DNA of 64,000 nucleotides from Moniliophthora roreri (taxonomy: Eukaryota; Basidiomycota; Agaricomycetes; Agaricales; Marasmiaceae). The notes under the pieces were generated by a model. The model was not told where the DNA came from, searched no databases, and saw only the letters and a program-made list of their open reading frames with translations. Made by a program: the position numbers and the translations under genes. Location of the stretch: positions 186,001-250,000 of the forward strand of contig LATX02000220.1 in the NCBI GenBank assembly GCA_001466705.2. Direction: 5' to 3'. Below, piece after piece: positions 1-10,685 of this stretch. The number at the start of each line of letters is the position of its first letter. Positions within the stretch are counted from its first letter, which is position 1.

Positions 1-1046
1 TGTGAATCAAAGGATTAATTATTGTCTCCCAAGCATCCAGGCTCAGGAGACAAAAAATTTCTTGATGTTTTTTCCTGCCTACAAAGTATCAGTACACGAA
101 TCGAAGGCAGACAAAAAACTTACAATCAGGGCGACGTGTAATGACTCTCTTGTACCCGCGAGACATCAATGCGAGGTGAACCAAGTGCTCTAGAGTTTGT
201 GTTAGCATTTTGAAAACGAAGAAAACACAAAAAAACTCACTGACGCGATGTGAATGGTTGACATCAACCCTGTCGNAGAATTTGAAAGGTGACAACATAC
301 AGTATGGGGAATGCTGAGCTGAGAGGGCAGAGGGACTTCAGTGAGAGCTTGAAGACTTGGTGAGCAAGCTGGAAATTTATCGAAACTATTTGAGATATGT
401 GAGAGTGGTTTCTGTGTGTGGCCAGAAAAAAATTCTTACATCAAATCTGATGGACTGGTGTCCCCCTTCTGGCCCATCAGATATAACGTTCTGGGTGGGA
501 ACCAAAGGTGACCAAATGTGCGGCTTGCTCAGGCACTGTTGGTCCCACTCAGTCTTCCTCTCCTCCAGTGGCCAGCTTATTCTTCCAACTTTGAAAAGGA
601 GTACTGATTCCTCGTTGTCCACAATATGGAATGAGTATATTGTCCCACGTTTATTGAAGTAGCTGAAGGCTTTGAAGAACGTTGATTTGAATTTGTCGGC
701 AGAAGATGCAATCTACAAGCCATCAGCCAAAAAAAACGATCAGAAAAGTCAAAGGACTTACCCAGGATGTTATAGAAGAAGACATCTCGAAGATCCATTC
801 AATAACGAACAAGATCGAGTGCGTAGAGCGGGAGAGTCATCGCAGTGTAAAGGAAAGGGCAGGCAAAGGGCAGGCAGTGCATTTTCAGGTACCACAAACA
901 ATACCAAATGAACCTGTGCAGCCCCCAACGACACATTTAACGTGTTCAAAAAGTCGGTATAAGGATTTTCTGAGGCATAGATTACGAATTTGGAGTCATC
1001 GGAGTATGTTGTGTTGGTCGGTTTGCGATCATGTAGACTTTAATGT
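1..1046. other. No recognisable gene
   Basis: Only short overlapping frames are open on both strands and none gives a protein I recognise. The longest (357-662 and 706-1050, plus strand) show no domain or clear splice pattern. A single N lies at 276. I treat this stretch as intergenic or decayed transposon sequence. Confidence 0.5.
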
Positions 1047-1142
1047 ATAAATGCCAATTCTACAGGTGATCTTGGGCGCTTATTGTCAGGATTGATGAAA
1101 AAGTTATTTCGGATAATAAGCGCCCGTATTATTGGCATTTAT
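1047..1142. repeat. Nested inverted repeat (hairpin-like)
   Basis: Two nested pairs of arms are visible. The outer pair is ATAAATGCCAAT (1047-1058) and ATTGGCATTTAT (1131-1142), a perfect 12-bp inverted repeat. The inner pair is GGGCGCTTATTGTC (1074-1087) against GGATAATAAGCGCCC (1111-1125). A related direct copy, GGGCACTTATTGTC, lies near 1187. The structure could be the end of a small inverted-repeat transposon or a foldback. No target duplication was identified. Confidence 0.5.
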
Positions 1143-1300
1143 TGTCCAAAAAAATCACTTTGGACTGCAGAGATGAGTGCTCTTGGGCACTTATTGTCGG
1201 GAATAGTCATCTTGATGGGAAAAAATAATTTAAGGTCATTTAGGACCATGAAAATGCTAGACTGCGTATGAGTGATTATATTACCAAATATAAAGTCAAN

Positions 1301-2753
1301 TTGTGTCTCCTCCAACGGTGCTTGACCATAATGTGCACGATAAACGTCCTTGATCAAATCTGGCAGCTATAAGGGAATAAGCATCATATCATCAATGTAA
1401 TGGAAGAAGGGATACTCACATGAGGAAGATACCTAGATGAGAGAAAGTATGAGCGGTCGGCATTCCACGAGGATACTTGGACAGATTTCCAGGAACAATG
1501 TAAATAGGCCACAGAGAGGCTGTGCCAAAATTCGTGAGATGAGTAGCATCAGAGCTGAACATAAGCCATATAAACAGCAGCTCGAGACCCTTGGAGTTGA
1601 CTTGCTTCTCACGGCTTATCCTCATTGCTCGATTGGAGGTATAGACTTTCCTGTAAACTCGCATTGGCTGAGAAGACTCAGTCTTCTGCACGAACAGCTT
1701 GTGAGGTTTGACGTGGTACTGGAAGAAGATTTCGTCTTTAACCAGTTCACGGATGAGAGGCATGAGCTTTCTGTGCCAGAACGGAACTTTGAGCTGTGGC
1801 ACATCATCCTCAGAAGCATACTTGTGATTGGGACAGGGCATTGGTATAGACAATTCTGTCTTATGCCACACATCACTCGATTCGAAGGGAAGTGTGCTTT
1901 TGGCAGTTGCACGCTCTGCCAAATGTCTGTCAAGACGCCTCAAATCCCTTTCGGTGTTGAAATTGTCAAGATCTGACTTTTCAAATTCGGGCTGAAGGAA
2001 GACGTCCTTGACGAGTTTGGTAGCAACCGACGCAGGAATGGATTTCTCATTGTATAAGAAATGGATGAGATGGAAAGTTGTGATGTTTGGGAAAGGTGCA
2101 TAAGACAAAGGATCAGTCACAGATGGTTCTACTGGGGCTTCGGCATCAGAAGTTATCCAGATTCCACCCATCGCAGCAGCCAACCAATCCTCTTCAGTGG
2201 AAGAGCAGCTCTCCTTGGAAGTACTGTCGTTCATGATATCCCCAGCTGTTCTGGATAGCATGAAGGTGGGGCATTGTTGTAAATGCGGAATAGTCCCCAT
2301 TCGTTTGGTGTAGACTTGAAATATATGTGATGTGGAGAGGGATCAGGTTCTGCAGGTTCTTGAATACCTGTCATATCCATCTCTGGAATGTCTGGATTCT
2401 CGTACATCTCAGCATCTGGAATCGCTGGAAGTTCTGGAGAAACCATGCAACTTGGAGCAATGGACTTGGGCTTCCGTACTCCTTTCACAAACACAGAAGG
2501 AGAGTGAGGATCATAATCATTAAAAAGAACATTCTTCCGACAAATGCATCAAGACTTTGCCCACATTCCTAGCTCTGGCTCTGGTATTGGTTCTGGTTCT
2601 GGTTCTGGTTCTGGTATGGGATTGGGTTTGGGATTGGGTTTGGGTTTGAGTTTGGGTTTGGGTTTGGGTTTGGGTTTGGGTAGTGATTCAAGTTCATGTT
2701 CAAGTAGTGGTGATAGATCTGGCACTAGGAGTGGGGGTGGTACTCTGCGCTAA
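1301..2753 (-). pseudogene. Plavaka-like transposase remnant (N-terminal part)
   Basis: Minus-strand reading frames match the N-terminal half of basidiomycete Plavaka (CACTA-related) transposases. The order is a Pro-Lys/Pro-Glu repeat (2571-2690), a conserved linker (2231-2494), then a 294-aa open frame (1416-2300). That frame ends in the family's signature around SDATHLTNFGTASLWPIY, whose Asp is probably the first catalytic acid. The next family block, LPDLIKDVYRAHYGQ, lies at 1310-1360 but in another frame. At least three frame changes or stops separate the blocks, and the rest of the transposase is missing beyond the N at 1300. The gene is dead and truncated. The family is recognised from memory of similar basidiomycete proteins. 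Confidence 0.65.
2571..2690. repeat. G-rich hexamer tract (TTTGGG/TTCTGG repeats)
   Basis: The plus strand has about six TCTGGT units followed by about twelve TTTGGG-type units. On the minus strand they read in frame as Pro-Glu and then Pro-Lys/Pro-Asn repeats belonging to the Plavaka-like ORF. The G-runs could form G-quadruplexes. The unit is not the fungal telomere repeat TTAGGG and it lies inside transposon coding sequence. Confidence 0.75.
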
Positions 2754-3344
2754 TTGTTGTCATTAGTGTGGTACCGCATTGAAACTGGCATCAGAACTCA
2801 CTCATGCAGGAATGAATTCCCTCATACGATCGCTAAACTCTGAAGATCCCTGCATCCTTTCCAGACATGTCTTTTCATGAACTCGAAGGCCATTAGATTT
2901 ATTGAAAGATTTTGTGCAAAAACTGCATTGATAATTCTTCGGCATTTGAAAGAGTGGATACTAGAAAAATGGTTATAAACGATAATCAGATATGCAGCAC
3001 TAGCAATCACTCATGAGTAAAGATCGTATAACGTTCTATGGTATGTCCATATAATGGGGTATAACTGTATAACGTGGTAGTAGTCGTCCACTGGTGTAAA
3101 TGGCGGTCAGCATCACGTATGATAGCACATAATTATAGTCAATATTATTTTTTTTAATGTAGCCTTTGACCACTTTCTTACAAGATTGAACATCATTGAA
3201 AATCATTTTATTATCTATACTATTTCTACTGTACTTGGGCACAATGAAAACTTACCATTGTTGTCGATTGTGGAGGTAGCAAGCAAGAAGGAAAAATGAT
3301 TCAAACTCCGACATGAGCGTATGATAGCCTGAGTAATGTTGAGC
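2754..3344. other. No recognisable gene
   Basis: AT-rich sequence with short open frames only on both strands. I see no domain, splice pattern or repeat that can be named. Confidence 0.5.
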
Positions 3345-3368
3345 TGGTCAACTCACGTGAGTTGACCA
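3345..3368. promoter_or_regulatory. Perfect 24-bp palindrome centred on CACGTG
   Basis: The half-site TGGTCAACTCAC is followed by its exact reverse complement, giving a 24-bp palindrome centred on the E-box CACGTG. It lies about 280 bp upstream of the ATG of the Spt5/NGN-like gene on the plus strand. CACGTG is the usual target of fungal bHLH regulators. A regulatory role is inference; it could also be a remnant of an inverted-repeat element. Confidence 0.5.
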
Positions 3369-3647
3369 CCTCAAGATTATTCAGACCAATACTGCTGTGC
3401 ACATGGGACTTAACATTTTTTTTGCTTTTTCCACAACCACCATCATCAACGCAGGTGCTGAGCTCCTTCCCTTGCTGCCGCCTCCAGTAAGTATTTTTTT
3501 AAAACCTAGATTACCATAGAATAGAAGTTGAATACATTATTATATACCCTGAGCATTGAAAAGACCAAAAAATTGAATTTGAGAAATTTTCTCTTGGATG
3601 AAAAAAACAGGGAAAATGCATGCTGAAAGACATTTTTCGTAGGCAAT

Positions 3648-4353
3648 ATGGAGTCGTCGTTGTCTCAGCAAGCTGAAGAGGTTGCCCAGACCAATGTCCG
3701 TCAATTCTTGGATCTGGAGGCTGCCATTGATAGAGAGGGATACGATTCTGAGGATGATGAAGGCAGTATGGACATTTTGACATTCAGCTATCATTGTCAA
3801 GCTAATGTACACTTGTTCTACAGCAGATGGGTTCATAAATGACGACGACAATGATGTAGGGAGGCCCATCAACTATCAGGCTCTCAATAGAGCCCTGGAC
3901 GCCAACGATCATGACTCGCTATTCTCAGACCAGGATTTGCTCTTTTCAGAGCCACAAGATAAATCTGCTGGTGACGATTCTGCTATTGATGGAGGTTCTG
4001 GGCTGGTGTTGGATCAAGAAAGCAGTGGTGTTGAAGGATCAGCACTCGAGTTCGATGAGGATGATCCTAACGTCAAGAGGTATTGCTCACAAGAAGTTTG
4101 GTTGGTCAAGTGTAAGGTATGTCCATTCCTACTCGGTATCCTTTCACTATCTAATGTTGTCTAGCCTTATCGCGAACAGGACGTCATAAACTTCATTGAA
4201 GGCTACCAGAAGAAACACCCTGAAGACAACATCTTTTCTCTCACTCAACCCAGATCTTGCAGTTCTGGTTATGTCTACATACAGACCCAGGATAGCCCTC
4301 GTGCAGCTAGCATCCTTCGTGGTTGCATGTACACTCGCCGTACCCGAACTGGT
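3648..4353 (+). CDS. Spt5/NGN-domain-like protein, 5' part only
   Basis: A spliced gene with two good short introns, 3766-3823 (GTATGG...CTACAG) and 4117-4164 (GTATGT...GTCTAG), both keeping the frame. The N-terminus is acidic (DREGYDSEDDEG, then FINDDDND), as in Spt5. It is followed by WLVKCKPYREQDV and GYVYIQTQDSPRAASILRG, which resemble the NGN domain that binds Spt4 in the elongation factor Spt5. A further intron (3487-3642) may join an upstream exon ending at 3486. The frame runs into the N at 4354, and no KOW-type continuation was recognised beyond it. Spt5-like NGN genes are multicopy and transposon-associated in many agaricomycetes, so this is probably not the housekeeping SPT5 gene. 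Confidence 0.55.
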
Positions 4354-4354
4354 N

Positions 4355-5724
4355 AAGGGGATCTCTATCTTCAGTGGTGTGTGGGTGGAGATCACCTTAT
4401 TGGATGATCAATGTGTAATCTTGAGCAAACCATAGTAGTTAGTCTGATTTCTCTGGGTCCATTTGTGGCACTTGGGCCTGTACATGTCTGCAGAAATACC
4501 GTCTGCACCCTGGTCTGTGAAAATGTAGCTGGAAATCCAGTGGTGGGGTGTAGTCAAGGGCACACACCACAAGACCATCCCCTTGATCTTGTACTCATGA
4601 ATGGTGCAATGCCATTCGATCTCAAGATCCTAGAAGCAGTTCGACTCAGTTCGAGTCAACTAGGAGAACAATAGAGAAGCTATACTTAGAACAATAAGAT
4701 AGCTATTATAGGAACTCTATTGTACTGTGCTGCAGACTGCCTTTTAGAGTACTGCCTATATCTGGTAGACTCAGACTATGGGCACAGCAGCTTATTGTCC
4801 CAGTCATACAGAACAATAAGATCTATAGTTAGATACTTATTGTTCACCATAGATAGACATAGATCTATTAGGATTAAGGTGTCCACAGTAGTAAATACTA
4901 CTCTCTTCTACATATCGTCACAAGCAACAAGCAAGTCATATATAGGAACTACTCCATATAACAATGTGAGTCGAAGACACATTACACCGCTGCGCTGCTA
5001 TGCTGCTGGCAACAACTAAGAGCCATGCTCGATGTCCTCTTGCCCCATACCACTTCGACATATGGTACCATTCATGACACACAATCAGTGAAGCTAGTGG
5101 AGCCTTTGTATTCCTTAACCTCTGGCTTCCTGGATCTTTGAGTTGTCGTGAATCATCGTAAGGGAAGCCTGAGGTTATTCACTTGAAGGACCAAACTGTC
5201 TCCAGGTGATGCAGATCAAAAGCAAGACAAGGAGGAACGCATGATGGTCCCACAGAATCATTCAAATGATTCTGCATAGGGCAGCTCAAGTGAGGCACTT
5301 GATCTTTGTTCTGTGTTGAGTCGAATCATTGTGTTTGGGATCAACTACCCTAGAAAAGACAGAGAGGTGATCTTGCAATGATCTTGCGTCTGAACAGTGA
5401 GCGTCTCGCCCACAACCAGAAGACGAGGTAGCAATGAGGTTCGCTTATTTCCTGACTCAAACCTCCATTGGATTGTGATTTCCACCTGTCTTGGAAATGC
5501 CACTGAACATGAGGGCTTAACAGAGATTCGAGGTCGGTATGGTCTAATTCACTGGATGGTATGTATGCTGCTACATCCAGGTTCGGAAAGGTATATCAGA
5601 AAAAATGGAATAACACAAATCATCAATAGTATTATTCTTCTTTGTTGTCCAGAAAAGAAGCCTTAAGGACCCGAAGGATCAGAATTGACGCTAGACTGAA
5701 TTTGATTAATTGGTGCAGGCTTCT
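4355..5724. other. No recognisable gene; one short palindrome
   Basis: Beyond the N at 4354 the NGN-like frame does not continue in a recognisable way. Open frames at 4411-4674, 4720-5019 and 5397-5666 show no known domain. A 22-bp imperfect palindrome (10-bp arms CAGAATCATT/AATGATTCTG) lies at 5253-5274. The stretch may be the decayed remainder of the upstream gene or of a transposon. Confidence 0.45.
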
Positions 5725-6905
5725 CCACCTATGGTTCCCAGGTAAGCTGGCACATTAGACGGCACGTCAACGTTTGATGTGCCTTCTAAGGTGCATCATT
5801 TCCCAAGAAAAAGCCTGTACACAAATATCATTGACATACAAACCTCGAATATGCCAATATCTCTGCTTCCTTTCCTCTCAAAATCTCCAAGTCCCTCAGT
5901 GAGCCTGCCCACATTACCATTTCCTTTTAGAGCGAAATCCAACCATATCACGCCATAGATTTTTCCACCATGTGCTTCCTCATTGTCTCCCCCAACGTCG
6001 ACGGCCTCGATCATGGAGAACAAGACTTAGTCACCCAGGTGTGTCCCAAATTCTTCAATTAATTATCATTTCGTTAATTTGACCTATGCTGATACAAGGA
6101 CTTTCAAACACGAGATGTTCAAACTGTGCTTCCTCATCATCTCCCCTAACATCGACGGCTCAATCATGGAGAACGAGACTTAGTCATCCAGGTGTGTCCC
6201 AAATTCTTCAATTAATTATTATTTCATTAATTCGACCTCATAGTCATGCTGGTACAAGGACTTTCAAGCGCGGGATGTTCAAATTCTTCCTCATTGACAC
6301 TCTTCATAATGGCACTACATCCCTCATTTATACCTCAGCTCTTTCTGTATATAGGCCGGCGTCCAATACATATAATTTTTGCTCCATTCACTTTGACTCG
6401 GACTATCTACACAGCTGGTGAAACACAAACGGCACTTAAGACATGGCACCACGATAAGCAGGCTTAGGCCTGGGACAGGAGCCTGATGCTGCAATATCTC
6501 CATCAGTCACATTATCCCTATGTCTCTCATCTTTCTTCTTTCCTCCACTACGGCCCCTCTTCAGCTTCACAGTTCTGGCTGGCGGGTCGAGTAATGGATT
6601 CAAGGGTGAGGGCAGGAGTCTGGCTTGCTTGGGTCAGTTGCCAGCGACATCGTCGGCAGGACCCGAGTTGAGATTAGTGCAACCAGGTGGAGGCGTGGTG
6701 TTCAGGATCCAAGGATCAATCGCACTCGGGTCAGGAAATGGGCTTGGCAAGCGCTGTGGCTGGGGTTGATCAAGACATTGGGCAAGAGGTGTAGATGAGC
6801 ATGTAGATGAGCATGTAGGTGAGCGTGTAGGTGAGGTAGGAGAGCATGTCGGAGGAGTAGGAGAGCGTGTAGGAGAGGTAGGGGTAGGAGAGCATGCAGG
6901 AGGCG
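5725..6905 (-). repeat. Left arm of a large inverted repeat
   Basis: Read in reverse complement, this stretch matches 8803-10163. The outer end is sharp: both arms share the block ending in GGGAACCATAGGTGG and diverge immediately after it. Homology runs inward through a shared noncoding tail and the 3' coding part of one gene, stopping in a Pro/Thr/Ser repeat. Both arms also keep a related 70-75-codon open frame (5796-6023 here, 9874-10092 in the other arm) of unknown meaning. The arms differ by many substitutions, so this is two old copies of one multicopy sequence in opposite orientation, not a recent palindrome. Confidence 0.8.
5971..6284. repeat. Tandem duplication within the left arm
   Basis: Two consecutive units begin with TGTGCTTCCTCAT at 5971 and 6125, a period of 154 bp. 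Each ends near the block CAAGGACTTTCAA. The right arm (8803-10163) has a single copy, so the duplication arose after the two arms separated. The units differ at several positions, so it is not recent. Confidence 0.7.
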
Positions 6906-7347
6906 CTGAAGTCTCATCATGCTCCATGGCTTTGGCAGTACGTTTCTTGGCTTTACTCCCTTTCCCACCTGTCTTTGCTGACTTCGAGTTCTTCTCTCTG
7001 GGACCTCGTGTGGTGTTTTTGTCATTTTGGACGCGACGGCCGTTGGAATGGCGTTGAATGGCATTCTTGTCTACCTGGGGCTCAGACTGGATGTTAGGCA
7101 GATTGGCAAGATAGGCAGACTTCCACTTGGCATACTCCCCGTCCTCCATGCGGTGGAAACCACATTTTCCCTCTTTGATCATAGCTAAAGCCCTTTCGAG
7201 AGGGGCCACCGCACTGCTGACCTTGCTCAGGTTCTCGATCTTTCCCAAAGGCCAGTTTTCAAGGACAACCCGATATTTCAAGGTTACCTTCATTCTTGGA
7301 TTATTGTGGGTATGCAGATGCAAGGATATGTGAGGTATAAAAAGCAT
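6634..7347 (-). CDS. Multicopy basidiomycete protein of unknown function, C-terminal part
   Basis: A 237-aa open frame on the minus strand. The N-terminal third (VVLENWPLGKI...KCGFHRM) resembles a segment of lineage-expanded agaricomycete proteins of unknown function. A basic stretch rich in Lys/Arg/Ser follows (about residues 95-145), then a Pro/Thr/Ser repeat (SPTPPT/CSPTSPTRSPT) and a conserved tail (FPDPSAIDPWILNTTPPPG). The last third lies within the left arm of the inverted repeat and has a homologue at 9288-9608. No start context or upstream exon can be fixed, so this may be the last exon of a longer gene. No function is claimed. Confidence 0.45.
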   Translation of the reverse strand: MLFIPHISLHLHTHNNPRMKVTLKYRVVLENWPLGKIENLSKVSSAVAPLERALAMIKEGKCGFHRMEDGEYAKWKSAYLANLPNIQSEPQVDKNAIQRHSNGRRVQNDKNTTRGPREKNSKSAKTGGKGSKAKKRTAKAMEHDETSAPPACSPTPTSPTRSPTPPTCSPTSPTRSPTCSSTCSSTPLAQCLDQPQPQRLPSPFPDPSAIDPWILNTTPPPGCTNLNSGPADDVAGN

Positions 7348-8599
7348 CCATCACCACAGTCACGATTCTCTATGTTCTGTCTATAACTAGATTATCCCAT
7401 GTATGACATTGTAAGTCCAGCCAATGCATACCATTGCTCCTTTGTGTTGAAACCTGTGCGAACTAAGTCAAAGATTCTGAGAAGACATCCATTCCCATGG
7501 ATCTGCATCTAAGGTTTGCATCTGACCTACACTCACTGACCGTTGTGCATCAGCGCACTTTAAAGAGTACCTTAAACTCTTCAAGTGTGTAGAGTAGCAC
7601 GGTGGACGGTAGAAAGTAGGAGGGGCAGCGATACTGAAAAGATTTCTTGTGATCACCACACATCACCACAGTGAACAATTTGCCTATTACTTGCCTCCCA
7701 AGCCTTGGAATGGAACTAAACTGTTTCATAGAGCTAATCTGAACTGTATATGATATTTCACATCACTTCTGTCCAGCCCCGAATTTATTTCTGTTGAATG
7801 GTGAGTAAGACGCATCGATTGCAGGTTGATATTGTTAATACAACCACCTATCTGTAGCACCAAAAATTCTTACCTTTTCAATCGGCGAGATACTATCATT
7901 AATCATTTTTTGGTATACACTGAACTTATACCCAAGATCTGAAGATGTCTCAATGAGAATAGAACAATAGGTGAACTTTTTTTGGAATTTGGGCATGATT
8001 CCGAGATGTCCGAGGCGAGGTTTCAGTGCGCTATGATCTCAACAATCTCTGGCTCAACAAAACTTATTCAAACAAGATACATACTTCAAAGCAATAGTAT
8101 TTATTATCATCTCTACTTTTATTATACATCCGGTATAGTCTACATTAGTGTTCATCACAGCTGTACCATGATCTCTGTTGCGAGTACACTGAGACAAGAG
8201 CTCTCATATATCTAGGAAACAAAAGTCAGCTAGCCATTCATAGTTAATTGGAAGGTTATACACACTGCATATCACCAAGTACCACTGGTGAATGGGATGT
8301 TGAAACACTGTTTGCCGCAAATGTCGGTGGGTCCTTCACTGCTGCAGTCCCGAGATCAACGGGAGAGCCATCCCTTGCAGAGCACAAACATTCACTGCAA
8401 GCACAGGGTTGGGCAGTCATATTTTGGAGGTGTGTGCACCTGCTGATGTCAACAGGAGGCTGGGACAAACTCTAGAGTCTAAGTGCAAGGAGTTATAATT
8501 GGGTGATCTGAGAGGCAGGATCATATTGATTCTGAATGGTCATTCATACCGCTATTAAGATCTGAGCTACCTTGCACGAACGAATGGATGTAGGGAACA
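7348..8599. other. No recognisable gene
   Basis: This is the unique spacer between the two arms of the inverted repeat. Short open frames (7982-8215, 8248-8475) have no recognisable domain and no splice continuity with neighbours. Confidence 0.5.
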
Positions 8600-9608
8600 G
8601 TGCCGCTCGCCTTCACTGTAGGTGACGTGTGCAGTGTCTTGGCATATTTGTTCAAGAAGTTTGAAGCTGGGGCATTCGTTTCCATGGATCTGTATACAAA
8701 GCTGGGTTGTCATGAAGACGACGTGCTAGAAAATATCAATACAAAAAGCGGCAAAGATTATCAGGGAGACACACATCTCATCCGAATTACCGTACACCCG
8801 CCTCCTGCACGCTCTCCTACCCCTCCTACATGCTCTCCTACTCCTCCTACACGCTCTCCTATTCCTCCTACACGCTCTCCTACTCCTCCTACACGCTCAC
8901 CTACACGCTCACCTACACGCTCATCTACACCTCCTGCCCAATGTCTTGATCAACCTGTCACGATCCGGGCTCTATTTCACCATAGTCACACATCCGAAGT
9001 ACGCAAGTCTCATATCTCTTACTTCCTTTATCCGCATTATCCACACTCACCATACTCTGTACTCGTTTCACTTATTTGATATCTTAACCACAGTACTAGT
9101 ATTTAAGAGTCTTGTAATTACCTAGTTCCTTAGTCAAATCAACTCTAATCTTTCCCTCTCTAATATTCTCCTCGAAAGCTCTTGCTTCTTCAGCACCTCA
9201 AACCCTCGTTCCTCGTCCTTAGTAGAGGTCCAGACCCTTTCCGTCCCGCGGACCGGTCTGCCCCTCACACAACCCCGGCCACAGCGCTTGCCAAACCCAT
9301 TTCCTGACCTGAGTGCGATTGATCCTCGGATCCTGAATGCTACGCCTCCACCTGGTTGCATTTCCATCACCAATCCCGACTCGGGTCCTGCTGACGATGT
9401 CGCTGGCAACCGACCCAAGCGAGCCAGACTCCCGCCCCTGCCCTTCAATCCATTACTCGACCCGCCAGCCAGAGCTGTGAAGCCGAAGAAGGGCCGTAGT
9501 GGAGGAAAGAAAGATGAGAGACGTAGGGATAATGTGACTGACATAGATAGTGCAGCATCAGGGTCCCATCCCAGGCCTAAGCCTGCTTATCGTGGTGCCG
9601 TGTCTTAA
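8600..9608 (+). pseudogene. Second copy of the Pro/Thr/Ser-repeat gene, split by a solo LTR
   Basis: The 5' frame (8600-8955) has about 65 unrelated codons and then the SPTPPTRSP repeat shared with the minus-strand gene at 6634-7347. The frame is interrupted at 8956-9269 by a solo LTR and resumes at 9275-9608 with FPDLSAIDPRILNATPPPG and a basic tail (KPKKGRSGGKKDERRRD). Removing the LTR plus one 5-bp target copy (319 bp) restores a continuous frame across the junction. Homology to the other copy starts only in the repeat, so the 5' part is chimeric. Confidence 0.6.
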
Positions 9609-10163
9609 GTGCCGTTTGTGTTTCACCAGCTGTGTAGATAGTCCGAGTCGAAGTGAATGGAGCAAAAATTATATGTATTGGACGCCGGCCTATATACAGA
9701 AAGAGCTGAGGTATGAACGAAAGATCTTGTGCCATTATGAAGGGCGTCAATGAGGAAGAGTTAAACATCTCGTGTTTGAAAGCCCTTGTATCATCATGAC
9801 TGAGGTCAAATTAGCGAAATAATAATTAATTGAAAAATTTGGGACGCACCTGGGTGACTAAGTCTCGTTCTCTATGATTGAGGCCATTGACGTTGGGGGA
9901 GACGATGAGGAAGCTCATGGTGGAAAAATCTATGGCGTGATACGGTTGAATTTTGCTCTGAAAGGAAATGGTAACATGGACCGACTCACCGAGGGACTTG
10001 GAGATTTTGAGAGGAAAGGAAGCAGAGATATTGGCGTATTCGAGGCTTGTATCTCAGTGATATTCGCGTACAGGTTTTTTCTTAGGAAATGACGCACCTT
10101 AGAAGGCACATAAAACGTTGACGCGCCGTCTAATGTGCCGGCTTACCTGGGAACCATAGGTGG
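8803..10163 (+). repeat. Right arm of the large inverted repeat
   Basis: This is the reverse-complement partner of 5725-6905 and ends at the same outer block (…AACCATAGGTGG at 10163). Relative to the left arm it carries one extra insertion, the solo LTR at 8956-9269. It lacks the left arm's 154-bp tandem duplication. Confidence 0.8.
8956..9269. mobile_element. Solo LTR with 5-bp target-site duplication
   Basis: A 314-bp block begins TGTCACGATCCGGG and ends GCCCCTCACA (TGT...ACA ends). It is flanked by CAACC at 8951-8955 and 9270-9274. The homologous place in the left arm (GGTTG at 6764-6768, minus strand) has a single CAACC and no insert, so the empty site proves the boundaries. A TATTTAAG box sits at about 9102. 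It is the footprint of a Ty3/Gypsy-type element that left only one LTR. Confidence 0.9.
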
Positions 10164-10685
10164 CTTCTCTGATGGTGCGTTGCCTGACTCGACTGGGATG
10201 CAAATGTGGCGAAAGGGCATATGTGCATGTCGACCAGCCAAAGAAATGCGTAGAGCGGCGGGAATTCGATAGGAACAGGCACAAACTATTGGGCTCAGCG
10301 AGAGCAGAGTGTCCAATGTGATGGTCATCGTCAACTCAAGGCGCATTGAATGAGGTACTACAGACCATGTGAATGTGATTAGGTCGAGGAAGCTTCTTCG
10401 ATGCGAATTTTTCTTGATTACAGTCAGAGACAGCTTTGCAGAAAGATCAGAAGAACGGCAGCGAACTAGCGGGAACTTGTCAGCACAGCAATCAGCAAGG
10501 ATTTTGTTTCCGAAGAAGACTGCAGCCTTTGAAGCAATTAAAAGGACCCGGAATTCAACGCCGACCAGGTTCGATTGCAAGTATGCTAGATTGTTTAAGA
10601 GGTGGTCCTTGTGACGATCCGAGAGCAAATGGACTAATCTTACACTTACACCGCCTCTCTACATAGAGCTAGAGCCAAAAAAAAT
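10164..10685. other. No recognisable gene
   Basis: Long overlapping frames on both strands (10143-10628 minus, 10369-10614 plus) look like shadows of each other. They contain no known domain. Confidence 0.45.

Noticed and set aside
2571..2690. Telomere-like TTTGGG array
   Set aside because: The unit is not TTAGGG, and on the other strand it reads in frame as the Pro-Glu/Pro-Lys repeat of a Plavaka-like ORF.
8806..8935. Short direct repeats resembling a CRISPR array
   Set aside because: The 15-bp units are contiguous, without unique spacers, and encode a Pro/Thr/Ser repeat in a eukaryotic gene.
10436..10614. Bacterial-type operon or replicon features
   Set aside because: Nothing in the window fits prokaryotic gene structure; genes have spliceosomal introns throughout.
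10143..10628. 161-codon minus-strand ORF as a gene
   Set aside because: It overlaps similarly long plus-strand frames, has no domain or splice context, and looks like chance.
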